The notes under the pieces are model-generated. The model was not told the DNA's origin and did not search any database. It saw nothing but the letters and a program-made list of their open reading frames with translations. A program made the translations under genes and the position numbers. 64,000 nucleotides of DNA from Desulfuromonas sp. AOP6 (lineage in GTDB: Bacteria > Desulfobacterota > Desulfuromonadia > Desulfuromonadales > SZUA-540), in assembly GCF_009731355.2 (NCBI RefSeq), contig NZ_AP022810.1, positions 868,001 to 932,000 of the forward strand, in the 5' to 3' direction. Shown here piece by piece: positions 17,310 through 24,658 of the stretch (position 1 is the stretch's first letter; every line of letters begins with the position of its first letter).

Positions 17310-18170
17310 ATGAATAGCCTCACGCACATCGAAAAACAGAAGCTTGAACGGGAGCTAAGCATGGGTGGCGGTTATGTCCTCAACTTCTCCAATCGCTCGT
17401 TCGAGGAGTTTTTCCGTGAGGTGGTGGGGGTTGAGATATACGCCCCCCCTTATAACTTGAACTCAGGCTCGAAGGCGAACCGATTGCGGGCATTCTGGCA
17501 AGTTTCCACTGATGAGCAACTCCGATTGTTTCTCAAAGGTCTCATCGAAGGATGGGACATCTACTCTGGTAGGCCGATCTCGGATTCAGCATGTGCTCTG
17601 CTCGATGGCATACTGAAAAGACTCGGCAGCAACTCAGGAACTTCCGTCTCCCCTCGCGAAGTGATGACAATCTGCCTCACGGAAGAGACCTCAAGTAAGC
17701 TAATATCCCGATTGCTTCACCTCACATCACTTCCCCCCCAAAGACGTGGATACGAATTCGAGATTTTTCTCAAGGAGTTGTTCAGCGCCTATGGCCTTGC
17801 ACCCCGGGCCTCCTTTCGGCTCACGGGAGAACAAATAGATGGTAGTTTCGTTATGCACAATGAAACCTACCTACTTGAAGCCAAGTGGCAGAACTCCCCG
17901 ATTAGCGCGGCAGACCTACATACATTCGAGGGAAAACTGGGGGAGAAGGCATCTTGGTCGCGAGGTGTTTTCGTCAGTAACAGCGGATTCTCCACCGACG
18001 GTCTCCATGCCTTCGGGAGGGGCAAGCGTCTGATCTGCATGGACGGGTTCGACTTGTCCGAGATGCTGAGAATGAAGCTCTCTTTCGTCGATGTAATGGA
18101 AGCGAAAGTAAGGAGAGCTGCAGAAACGGGGTGTCCATTTGTGCCTGTGCGGGATCTCTTCATGGGATGA
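17310..18170 (+). CDS. Mrr-like restriction endonuclease with defence-type N-terminal domain
   Basis: The start is taken at ATG giving MNSLTHIEKQKLERELSMGG, 286 residues; an upstream in-frame start would run back into gajB. Residues ~20-120 contain YVLNFSNRSFEEFFREVVGV, then GSKANRLRAFWQ. I recall this FSNRxFxxFF...GSKxxRLRxF pattern from the N-termini of abortive-infection type proteins. Residues ~150-260 are Mrr-like: YEFEIFLKELFSAYG, GEQIDGSFVMHNETYLLEAKWQ (the D...ExK nuclease site), then GVFVSNSGFSTDG. It probably cleaves foreign DNA. Close position after gajB suggests it belongs to the same defence cluster. Confidence 0.78.
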   Translation: MNSLTHIEKQKLERELSMGGGYVLNFSNRSFEEFFREVVGVEIYAPPYNLNSGSKANRLRAFWQVSTDEQLRLFLKGLIEGWDIYSGRPISDSACALLDGILKRLGSNSGTSVSPREVMTICLTEETSSKLISRLLHLTSLPPQRRGYEFEIFLKELFSAYGLAPRASFRLTGEQIDGSFVMHNETYLLEAKWQNSPISAADLHTFEGKLGEKASWSRGVFVSNSGFSTDGLHAFGRGKRLICMDGFDLSEMLRMKLSFVDVMEAKVRRAAETGCPFVPVRDLFMG

Positions 18171-18623
18171 GGACGATGACTCAAGCGTGTCTGTAAGGGA
18201 AACCCTGTCCTATAAAGCACCACTTCCAGAACATGAAAACCCCTCCTGGCCATTCGTTTGGTGTTTTCTCATTTGGCAGGTCTTCCAGAACAAAGGTCAA
18301 ATCCACCGAATTTAGCCTTTCATAAGAAATAGGACGACGAGATCTCAAACAGCCTGAATTTTGATCTGAGATTTCTCCTATGGGAGGTTAGGAGCGTCCT
18401 ATAAGTGGAGGCTTGCAGAAGGGGGCATGCAGGTAATGCCTGAAAACTAGGCCCGAGAAGCTTACGAACCGCAGTTGCCGAAGTGCTTGGGGCTTCGGTT
18501 TTCTGGTTTTTGAACTGTCTACTTTTAGGGAAGTTTACGGAATCAGGATACGTCATCGCACGGTTTCACATAGTCCACAGGACGCTACTTTGAGAAAGAA
18601 ATTTGGAGCTAAAGGATGGGGAA
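18171..18623. other. Non-coding stretch between nuclease and CHAT genes
   Basis: No protein gene recognised. Small hairpins are present: CCGAAG/CTTCGG at 18478-18499 followed by a T-rich stretch, which may be a weak terminator, and TAGGAGCGTCCTA-type short palindromes near 18390. Base composition shifts here from GC-rich (Gabija side) to more AT-rich, so a junction between separately acquired segments is plausible. Confidence 0.35.
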
Positions 18624-19709
18624 ATGTCATTTCTTGATATGTACCGGCGCAATGTGCAACGGAAGAACGAAGAAATTGCTAAATTCCAAAAAGACAAGGC
18701 AGGCGAACAGAAAAAACTAGCCGAACTGTCGAGGAAAATTAATGCTGCGTCCCAGGCCATGAGCCGTGCTAGTAGCCAAAGTACGATCCAGAGTAAGCTT
18801 CGTGAAATCCAACGCTATCAAGATGATGCTGCAAGGATAGAGAAGAAAATTTCTGACTTTGAAGAAAAGATTGCCAGGAAGAGAAATGAATTGAATCAGG
18901 AGGAAAAAAAGCTCGCCCGAGAAGAGGAGCAGGAGATTAAGAAACGTCAGCGCGAGGCGGACAAACAAGCCCGTACACATGAAAAAAGGATGAAGGACAT
19001 CTCTGGAACTTTGAGGCGGCATGATCAATTACATATCGAAACGCAATCAGTATTGGAGCAACTCAAACAGTTGCCAGAAAAAATAGTTGTTCTATATCTT
19101 GCAGCGAACCCAATAGATCAGAGCCATCTACGTTTGGATGAAGAGGCTCGGGCTATTGCTGAGATGATCCGAAAGGCCAAGCATCGGGATGCTGTGAAAT
19201 TAGAATCATGTTGGGCCATTCAGCCCCTAGATGTCCTTCAAGCTCTCAACGAATTTCAACCGGCCATTGTTCACTTTAGTGGCCATGGGTCAGACCAAGA
19301 TGAAATCGTTTTCCAGGATTTGCATGGCAATGCAAAATTAGTTAGTAAGGATGCAATTGTTCAGACAATGATGGCGTCTTCTGAGAATATCAGGCTTGTA
19401 TTTTTCAATACATGCTATTCACGCAATCAGGCCGAAGCCGTTGTGGAGCATGTGCAAGCGGCAATCGGGATGAAGACATCGATCGGCGATAGCGTCGCTA
19501 GGGTATTCGGGGCGCAATTTTATTCAGCTATCGGATTTGGCCTCCCGGTTAGTAAGGCCTTCGATCAGGCAAAAGCCGCAATGATGCTGGAGGGAATACC
19601 GGAGGAAGATACCCCAGAGCTTTTTGTCAAAACCGGACTAAATGCTGATGAAATAATCCTTGTACGCCCACCGGAAGGTGTTGTGGCGGAATCGGAAGAT
19701 TTGGAGTGA
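18624..19709 (+). CDS. Coiled-coil protein with C-terminal CHAT (caspase-like) protease domain
   Basis: The start is the ATG preceded by AAAGGA seven bases upstream (MSFLDMYRRNVQRKNEEIAK), 361 residues; a TTG seven codons earlier is less likely. Residues ~10-150 are a highly charged coiled coil. From ~153 a CHAT domain follows: IVVLYLAANP, then AIVHFSGHGS with His221, then VFFNTCYSRNQA with Cys264, the expected His-Cys dyad, and SIGDSVARVFGAQFYSAIG. CHAT proteases act in bacterial gasdermin, CRISPR-Craspase and other defence systems. No gasdermin or sensor gene is recognised beside it, so it may be a stand-alone effector. The substrate is unknown. Confidence 0.8.
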   Translation: MSFLDMYRRNVQRKNEEIAKFQKDKAGEQKKLAELSRKINAASQAMSRASSQSTIQSKLREIQRYQDDAARIEKKISDFEEKIARKRNELNQEEKKLAREEEQEIKKRQREADKQARTHEKRMKDISGTLRRHDQLHIETQSVLEQLKQLPEKIVVLYLAANPIDQSHLRLDEEARAIAEMIRKAKHRDAVKLESCWAIQPLDVLQALNEFQPAIVHFSGHGSDQDEIVFQDLHGNAKLVSKDAIVQTMMASSENIRLVFFNTCYSRNQAEAVVEHVQAAIGMKTSIGDSVARVFGAQFYSAIGFGLPVSKAFDQAKAAMMLEGIPEEDTPELFVKTGLNADEIILVRPPEGVVAESEDLE

Positions 19710-19831
19710 ATGGAAACGTAAAAACTGGATCAATTTTTAAAGAGGTGTAAAGATTGACTCGGAGGCGGCTGAGAATGGCTGTCGATTGGGTTTTTCTACA
19801 GCCTTGTTAAGCCTATAAAGGAGAAAGAATC

Positions 19832-20320
19832 ATGGCAAGAAAAGAGTCGAGCTACTCTGTGTTCAAGGGGAACGATATCAGGGGTGCAGGGTGTCCCACC
19901 GTAATCACAGCCATAAGTTTCCCGAAATTTAATAGTGGGACGTTTTTAGGGGAAATTTACGTCTTCCTGAGAGGTCGCGAATACAAATTCCTGGAAGAGG
20001 AAATTACATATCAATTGTGCAAAGAAGCTGAAGAGTTTGAAGCGATAGACCGAGAGTTTATGGAGCAAGAGATACTTGGTAGGGCAAGGTTCGCCTTGTC
20101 TTTATATCTTACTGAAATCTATGAGAATACGAATAATTTATTTTACCTCCAGAGCCAGTATGATCTGAGGCAAGTAGATGATAAGGAGTTACTGAGGGTT
20201 TGGTTTGAGGGTAGGTTCAAAAATGAAATCATAAAAATATCACAAGAGAGCTCTTGTTCACCTTTGAAAAAACTCTTGACCAGCTACAGAGACATTCCAC
20301 ATCTCGTATTTGATAAATGA
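19832..20320 (+). CDS. Hypothetical protein, 162 residues, probable cassette gene
   Basis: The ATG follows AAGGAG with good spacing. The protein (MARKESSYSVFKGNDIRGAG...) is soluble with an N-terminal beta-like part containing GTFLGEIYVFLRGREYKF and an acidic, helical C-terminal half (ITYQLCKEAEEFEAIDREFM). No known family. It stops five bases before the inverse core of an attC-like site, the usual layout of an integron gene cassette, so it may have arrived as a cassette. Codon use is more AT-rich than in the Gabija genes. Confidence 0.6.
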   Translation: MARKESSYSVFKGNDIRGAGCPTVITAISFPKFNSGTFLGEIYVFLRGREYKFLEEEITYQLCKEAEEFEAIDREFMEQEILGRARFALSLYLTEIYENTNNLFYLQSQYDLRQVDDKELLRVWFEGRFKNEIIKISQESSCSPLKKLLTSYRDIPHLVFDK

Positions 20321-20325
20321 AAATG

Positions 20326-20426
20326 GCTTAACCATCAGATTCAGCGGACAGAGATACAGCAGTGGCCCTCGAAAATTGTCTACTTGGCTCTTGGCCTATA
20401 CGGCGCCGCTGACTTAAACGTTAGGA
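20326..20426 (+). mobile_element. Integron attC-like recombination site
   Basis: Directly after the 162-residue gene: GCTTAAC (20326-20332, fits inverse core RYYYAAC), TCAGCGG (20341-20347), a ~58-base middle part, CCGCTGA (20406-20412, exact reverse complement of TCAGCGG) and GTTAGGA (20420-20426, near core site GTTRRRY). This is the R''-L''-L'-R' order of attC sites, about 100 bases long, and the next gene starts eight bases after it. No integron integrase was recognised in the window and no second convincing attC was found after the next gene. Confidence 0.6.
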
Positions 20427-20433
20427 AATAAAA

Positions 20434-20799
20434 ATGAATAATACCGTCGAGAACGATGAAATAAAGCAGCTCGAAAGAAGTTTAAAAAATTATTTCAACT
20501 TGTTTGAACAACTGACTGCGCCACCACGTGACCCGCACATGCTTGAAAAACTAGTTGTGTGTGTGCGTGGAGTAAAAATAGAAATATACTCCGACGAGCA
20601 CGCTCCTCCACACTTTCATGTTGTTCACAATTCAGAAAAAAGCAGCTTCGATATAGAGAACGGCAACCACATTGAAGGTGACCTCAAAAGGAAAGATCAA
20701 AAAGTCGTACAAGCGTGGCACAGCAAAAACAAAGAGACACTAAAAAAAGTATGGAACGACACTCGCCCCACAGGCTGTCCGGTAGGAAAAATTCCCTAA
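20434..20799 (+). CDS. DUF4160 domain protein
   Basis: A 121-residue protein. After a helical N-terminus (NDEIKQLERSLKNYFNLFEQ) the DUF4160 core is visible: VRGVKIEIYSDEHAPPHFHV, the motif HxPPHFHV being diagnostic, then a C-terminal KVVQAWHSKNKETLKKVWND. DUF4160 genes often lie beside DUF2442-type genes and in toxin-antitoxin-like or cassette contexts; the function is not settled. It begins immediately after the attC-like site, so it reads as a cassette gene. The ribosome site is AGGA in GTTAGGAAATAAAA. Confidence 0.82.
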   Translation: MNNTVENDEIKQLERSLKNYFNLFEQLTAPPRDPHMLEKLVVCVRGVKIEIYSDEHAPPHFHVVHNSEKSSFDIENGNHIEGDLKRKDQKVVQAWHSKNKETLKKVWNDTRPTGCPVGKIP

Positions 20800-20907
20800 C
20801 CCACTAATGTCTTTAGACGAATATCTAACTGCTCTTTTCCCTCAAAAGAGACACCCTCGGTCTAAAAATAAATAATCTCATAATTCACGAAATTCAGGAC
20901 ACTCAGA

Positions 20908-20936
20908 AGCCCAACTTGGTGATTTCAAGTTGGGCT
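20908..20936 (+). terminator. Rho-independent terminator after the DUF4160 gene
   Basis: Perfect 11-bp stem AGCCCAACTTG / CAAGTTGGGCT with a seven-base loop, followed by GTCTTGTATTTTG. It lies about 110 bases after the DUF4160 stop. Confidence 0.75.
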
Positions 20937-20946
20937 GTCTTGTATT

Positions 20947-21582
20947 TTGTCGTACATCAGGGTCTTGCTTTACCTAGAATTCATCAGTTGCACCGCTGAA
21001 TCTTCAGGGCAATTATATGCAGGAAGTATTCGCAACCAGATGGATGAGATATTCAATCATCCGGACTCGGCCTTTTTAAAATCGGCCTTATCTCTTTTTA
21101 TCGGGCCTTTGTCTCACCAGGACTTTGTGGGGTACCTTTCGGCCAAGGTTCGCACAGGAAATCGCACGAATGCCACCAATGTGCTGACTAGAACTTTTGA
21201 ACTAACCGACAGTGTAACGGGGGACATTCAGCAATTCTGCGAAGCTCTATGGACGATCAGCAACGACAGGGATGTCATTGGCAATGAGATGATTCCGGCT
21301 GCCATTCATCTTGTCTTCGCTCGGGAACAAAAATCTTATGAAGTGATGTTGGCCCGTCTGGTCGATAGTCATGTCAGGATTTTACAGACCCTGGCGGAGT
21401 TAGGCGGAGAACAACCTACTTCTGCTGCCTTTGTGCGCAGGGCCGCGGTTTCGAACCCTTCAGCTATTGGGCCGGCACTCAAACGCTTGGCCTACCAGAA
21501 GATCGTCTTTCACGATGGCAAAAGGTGGCGCTTTACGAATCCATTTTTCGGAGCGTGGTTGCTGTCTCGGCAGGATGTTTGA
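20947..21582 (+). pseudogene. C-terminal remnant of an archaeal-type P-loop ATPase
   Basis: The frame encodes the C-terminal part of this ATPase family (MDEIFNHPDSAFLKSALSLF, the winged-helix end IGPALKRLAYQKIVFHDGKR, and the closing FTNPFFGAWLLSRQ). It lacks the N-terminal P-loop and Walker B half. There is no ribosome site near a good start; the first ATG is internal at 21040. It is directly preceded by a terminator, so it probably is not transcribed as a gene. It is read as a truncated leftover at the island end. Complete members are ~370-450 residues. Confidence 0.6.
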
Positions 21583-21600
21583 GTCGTTTTTGGCAGTCAT

Positions 21601-21740
21601 GTAAAGCCATGCAACGACCTGTATTACCATGCAACGACCTGTATTACCATGCAACGACCTGTATTACCATGCAACGACCTGTAAAGCCATGCAACGACCT
21701 GTATTGCCATGCAAAGACACGTATTGCCATGCAAAGCCAA
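21601..21740 (+). repeat. Tandem array of a 20-bp repeat, seven copies
   Basis: Seven head-to-tail copies of a 20-base unit, consensus GTATTACCATGCAACGACCT. Copies 1 and 5 have GTAAAGCC at the start, and copies 6-7 are diverged (GCAAAGACAC, GCAAAGCCAA). It begins 18 bases after the truncated ATPase stop. The central CCATGCAA is constant in all copies. Confidence 0.92.
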
Positions 21741-21903
21741 ATCAAACCAGGTCAAATCAGGGTAAATCAAATCAGGGTAGGTTAAATCAGGGTAGGTTAA
21801 ATCAGGGTAGGTTAAATCAGGGTAGGTTAAATCAGGGTAGGTTAAATCAGGGTAGGTTAAATCAGGGTAGGTTAAATCAGGGTAGGTTAAATCAGGGTAA
21901 ATT
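21741..21903 (+). repeat. Tandem array of a 15-bp repeat, eight regular copies plus diverged ends
   Basis: Starts where the 20-bp array ends. Regular units GTTAAATCAGGGTAG run from 21781 to 21900 (eight copies, the last ending TAA). The 40 bases before them are degenerate copies (GTCAAATCAGGGTAAATCAA). A decaying T/A-rich tail (ATTTAATTAGATTTAATTTT) follows. All copies read open in one frame, but there is no start context, so a protein is unlikely. Confidence 0.92.
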
Positions 21904-22040
21904 TAATTAGATTTAATTTTATTTAATCAGATTTGGTCCGAATTAACCCGGTTTTATCTGGTCGAGTCAGGCCACTAGGATATCCAATGCTGCGGTGAAT
22001 CACGAATTCCAGTGCTGACTGTTGATCGGCAGATCCACCA

Positions 22041-22156
22041 TCAGCACATGGTTCAATAGTGTAAAAAATTACAAACCAATGAAATTAGATACAAAACGGT
22101 TTCATAGTGAGTCGCGGTTGGACGCCGTTGATGGGACAGACTTCGATATCGATTGA
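22041..22156 (+). repeat. Dispersed 116-bp repeat, copy A, with a 25-codon ORF
   Basis: It aligns without gaps to 28390-28505 (about 81% identity by hand count). The last 78 bases of each copy are an ATG-to-TGA frame of 25 codons: here MKLDTKRFHSESRLDAVDGT followed by DFDID. It lies between the minisatellites and the integrase gene. See copy B for comparison. Function unknown; the rest of 21904-22365 holds nothing I can name. Confidence 0.8.
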
Positions 22157-22365
22157 CACTCAAGGGGGTGTGGTAGGTCAGCTCGGGGTGCTACTAAGGT
22201 CACCCTAGGATGTCCCTCGAGGATGCTGCCGGAGGATGCTGCTCTAATCGGCTTTTGTCACGCACAATTACGACCATAAAGAAGGGCTGCAGCACGACAA
22301 ATAGTGTCAAGTTTGTCAGGGCGCTAAACGATGAAAAAATTAGCCACTTCACCTCTGCGGCACTG

Positions 22366-23400
22366 TTACCCGTCGTTAAGCTTTTTGGCCAAATCCTCTG
22401 CGCGTAAGTGAGTGTATCTTCGTAATACTCGCAAGTCTCTATGGCCTGTGATGGTAGCTACCTCCATAATGTTGAATCCACGTTCAAAGAAGCGGGACGT
22501 TCCCTCGTGGCGAAGATCATGAAAGTTCAAATTGGGGAAAAGTTCCTCAGTGATGTTCATTCCGTTAATCTTTCTTTTTCTTTTGCAGAGCCTTTCGAAT
22601 GCCTGGGTAATGCTATCGTCTCTTTTGAGGGCCCACACCTTGCCATCAATCCGCCGAGGCAATGATTTTAGTGTTGCCACTGCTCTTCGGGAAAGAGGGA
22701 CAGTGCGGGGGACCCCTGTTTTTGTCTTTGGAATGTGCCAGGTCCGTTTTTTAAGATCTATGTCCTTCCAGGTCATGGCCGCGATTTCACCACGCCTTGC
22801 GGCGGTCTCAATGGCAATGACAATAATGTGCTCGATCTCTTTACTTTTAGATTTTTTCGCTACTTCCAGGAGTCGTTCCTCTTCATCCGAGAGCAACCGT
22901 CTGTCTCTGCCTTGCGGTAGAGTGGGCTTCCTGACATTGGTAGTCGCTATCCCTCTGGGGAGGTGTATGCCCCAGTCGATGACGCACTGCTTGAGAACGC
23001 GGTTCAAGAGTCCGAGTTCATGTTTTACGGTTTGAGGAGCAGCATTTTCTTTTAGGAGCCTCTTGTCCCGGTACTGAGAAATGTGGGAAGAGTCGAGGGC
23101 TGCAAGATTTATGTCGCCTAGACAATCAATAAGCCGAGAAATGCGTGAACGGTCAGGTTTGGCTCCGCCGGCGAGTTGAGGAAGAACCTCGTCTCGGTAT
23201 CTTATTAGGACTTCCTTGACGGTTGTTCTCTGTGCTGTGTTGTCAGATACAAAGGTTTGGGTGTCGATCTCACGTTCAATGGCCCGAGCCCATTTAATAG
23301 CATCTTCTTTGAACTCGAAAGTTTGGCTGATCGGGGATTGTCCCTTGCGCCTTACTTTCGCTTGCCACCACCCTGAATCTCGCTGCGTAATGGTTGCCAT
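22366..23400 (-). CDS. int: Tyrosine recombinase (phage-type integrase)
   Basis: A 344-residue integrase. The N-terminal ~60 residues are a DNA-binding domain (MATITQRDSGWWQAKVRRKG), followed by a SAM-like core-binding domain. The catalytic domain shows Arg in ETAARRGEIAAMTW, a Lys in the beta-hairpin KTKTGVPRTVPLS, HDLRHEGTSRF, GHRDLRVLRRYTHL, that is R...K...HxxR...H...Y. Its start lies 112 bases from a tRNA-Arg 3' fragment, the usual position for an integrase next to its attachment site. It is the best evidence that the sequence to its left is an integrated island. Confidence 0.93.
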   Translation of the reverse strand: MATITQRDSGWWQAKVRRKGQSPISQTFEFKEDAIKWARAIEREIDTQTFVSDNTAQRTTVKEVLIRYRDEVLPQLAGGAKPDRSRISRLIDCLGDINLAALDSSHISQYRDKRLLKENAAPQTVKHELGLLNRVLKQCVIDWGIHLPRGIATTNVRKPTLPQGRDRRLLSDEEERLLEVAKKSKSKEIEHIIVIAIETAARRGEIAAMTWKDIDLKKRTWHIPKTKTGVPRTVPLSRRAVATLKSLPRRIDGKVWALKRDDSITQAFERLCKRKRKINGMNITEELFPNLNFHDLRHEGTSRFFERGFNIMEVATITGHRDLRVLRRYTHLRAEDLAKKLNDG

Positions 23401-23511
23401 GGGGCCTCACTTATCGTGTTGAAAAAAAACTCCACTGTCCCTATTTTGTCCCCGAAAATATATTTAATTTTTAAAAACAATGCAAATACAAATATTTATG
23501 AAAGAATAATT

Positions 23512-23561
23512 TTGGCCTCCGGAGCCAAAGGTCACAAGTTCGAATCTTGTATCGCGCGCCA
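23512..23561 (+). other. 3' half of a tRNA-Arg(CCG) gene; probable island attachment site
   Basis: The sequence folds as the 3' part of a tRNA: anticodon stem TTGGC/GCCAA around loop CTCCGGA (anticodon CCG, Arg), short variable region, T arm ACAAG-TTCGAAT-CTTGT, acceptor strand ATCGCGC, discriminator G and encoded CCA. The D arm and 5' acceptor strand are absent upstream, where the sequence is AT-rich. Beside the integrase, this fits the duplicated 3' end left when an element integrates into a tRNA gene. The intact tRNA would mark the other end of the island; I did not find it in the window to the left. Confidence 0.8.
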
Positions 23562-23569
23562 ATAAAAAC

Positions 23570-23602
23570 AAAGGGTTACGGTTTTCGCCGTAGCCCTTTT
23601 TT
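23570..23602 (+). terminator. Rho-independent terminator behind the tRNA fragment
   Basis: Stem AAAGGGTTACGG / CCGTAGCCCTTT (one wobble pair) with a six-base loop and a T run. It is probably the original tRNA-Arg terminator, which places native chromosome to the right of the att site. Confidence 0.8.
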
Positions 23603-23992
23603 GCGTCTGTGACGTTTTTGTGACGTCACAGTGACAGTAATAACTCGATTTTGACCCTTGGCTTGGGTTTTGGGAGATTTTCGGCCAGCCAAAGGTCAGT
23701 GAAAAAAATAACCCTTGGATCACAGGATATCTGGAGTATATGTATTCCGCAAGCTCTCTTGCTCTCTTCTTTTTCCGCGTGGGATGGCGCTGTGCAGGGA
23801 TGAGCCATTGCGGGAGAGGGCGGGGAAGCTGATGAGGGAGTTGGGGGTGTCAGGTGTGTAGCTCCGACACCGATGAGAATTGCAAAGTTTTCTGAGCCGG
23901 TGAAATGGGGTTTTTAGGTGAACATTTTGTTCGCAGAAATGATAACGGTCAGTTGTCGGTGAAAACTGTTCGATTTCTTACTGGAGAGAAAA
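23603..23992. other. Intergenic region without recognised genes
   Basis: Contains a short palindromic patch (GTGACGTCACAGTGACA region near 23620-23637). Open frames over the tRNA fragment and this stretch look like translation shadows (for example a frame ending IQDSNL, which comes from tRNA T-arm sequence). Nothing else supported. Confidence 0.4.
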
Positions 23993-24625
23993 ATGGATTG
24001 GAATAAAAAAAAGAAACACGCTGATCGCGAGGTTGAATCAGCTCCAGAGTCAAATGATCGTGTGGAAAACTCTAGTGTTTGGGTGCGATTGAAGGCTCGA
24101 TTGCAAAGGACAGAATTATACCAAGTTTTTATTGTGAGAGCGATGAAGAGACGCTTCACAAAGTTGATGTATGCGGTGGCGATCTATTCGTTGCTTATGG
24201 GGAATCTTTATTTCACAAGCACTTGGTTTCCTCCTCAAAGCTTTGACCAGTTAGAAAAAACAGAGGGTAAATTGTTAAGACTAAAAAAACCACCACGTGA
24301 TAGTCTTTATAAAATGGTCATACTTCAAGAAGATGGCAATAAAATATTGCTAAGGGTTTATTTAAATAAGCAAGAAAAGGATTTTCTTGTAAATGTAGTT
24401 GGTGATGATTTGACAGTATACTATGATCATGATCTTCATCCGTTTTATTTTAAATTAAATATGGTCAGAAATGTAATTCATGAAAAAATTAGTATTGTAA
24501 ATTATGAAAATTATGAAAGGCTCTTAAATCATTATCTTGGAAATAAGACACGTACGATTTATTATATATCTATTGCACTTATTCTCCTCTCGTATATCTA
24601 TATTGTGAATCGTAAAAGTAAATAA
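23993..24625 (+). CDS. AT-rich two-helix membrane protein, paralogue 1
   Basis: A 210-residue protein: charged N-terminus (MDWNKKKKHADREVESAPES), a first membrane helix near 65-85 (LMYAVAIYSLLMGNLYFTST), a beta-rich external middle with EKTEGKLLRLKKPPRDSLYK, and a C-terminal helix (YYISIALILLSYIYIV) ending in basic residues. It resembles the protein encoded 1 kb downstream in layout and in the motif RTELYQVFIVRAMKRRFTKL versus KTEVYQVFFVRVKRKKYTSI. Strongly AT-rich coding sequence suggests recent transfer. No family recognised. Confidence 0.6.
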   Translation: MDWNKKKKHADREVESAPESNDRVENSSVWVRLKARLQRTELYQVFIVRAMKRRFTKLMYAVAIYSLLMGNLYFTSTWFPPQSFDQLEKTEGKLLRLKKPPRDSLYKMVILQEDGNKILLRVYLNKQEKDFLVNVVGDDLTVYYDHDLHPFYFKLNMVRNVIHEKISIVNYENYERLLNHYLGNKTRTIYYISIALILLSYIYIVNRKSK

Positions 24626-24658
24626 TAACCAGCGAGAAGCAAAAATGTAAGGGCTATT

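Noticed and set aside
19740-19831. Second attC-like site before the 162-residue gene (GTTAAGC near 19806)
   Set aside because: A core-like GTTAAGC and a GGCTGT/ACAGCC hairpin are present, but no matching inverse core was found upstream at proper spacing.
20800-20907. attC site after the DUF4160 gene
   Set aside because: A CCCTAAC lies near the stop, but no GTTRRRY core or paired L boxes follow before the terminator.
21601-21903. CRISPR array
   Set aside because: The repeats are directly adjacent with no unique spacers, and no cas gene is present.
21525-21910. Open frames through the tandem arrays (repeating NQGRL peptides)
   Set aside because: A 15-base period keeps any frame open, so the long frame is a consequence of the repeat. 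No start site is present.
22210-22407. 65-codon frame left of the integrase
   Set aside because: Runs into the 3' end of the integrase on the other strand and has no ribosome site or recognisable pattern.
23532-23723. 63-codon minus-strand frame ending in IQDSNL
   Set aside because: The ending is the translation of tRNA T-arm sequence on the wrong strand, a common false gene over tRNAs.
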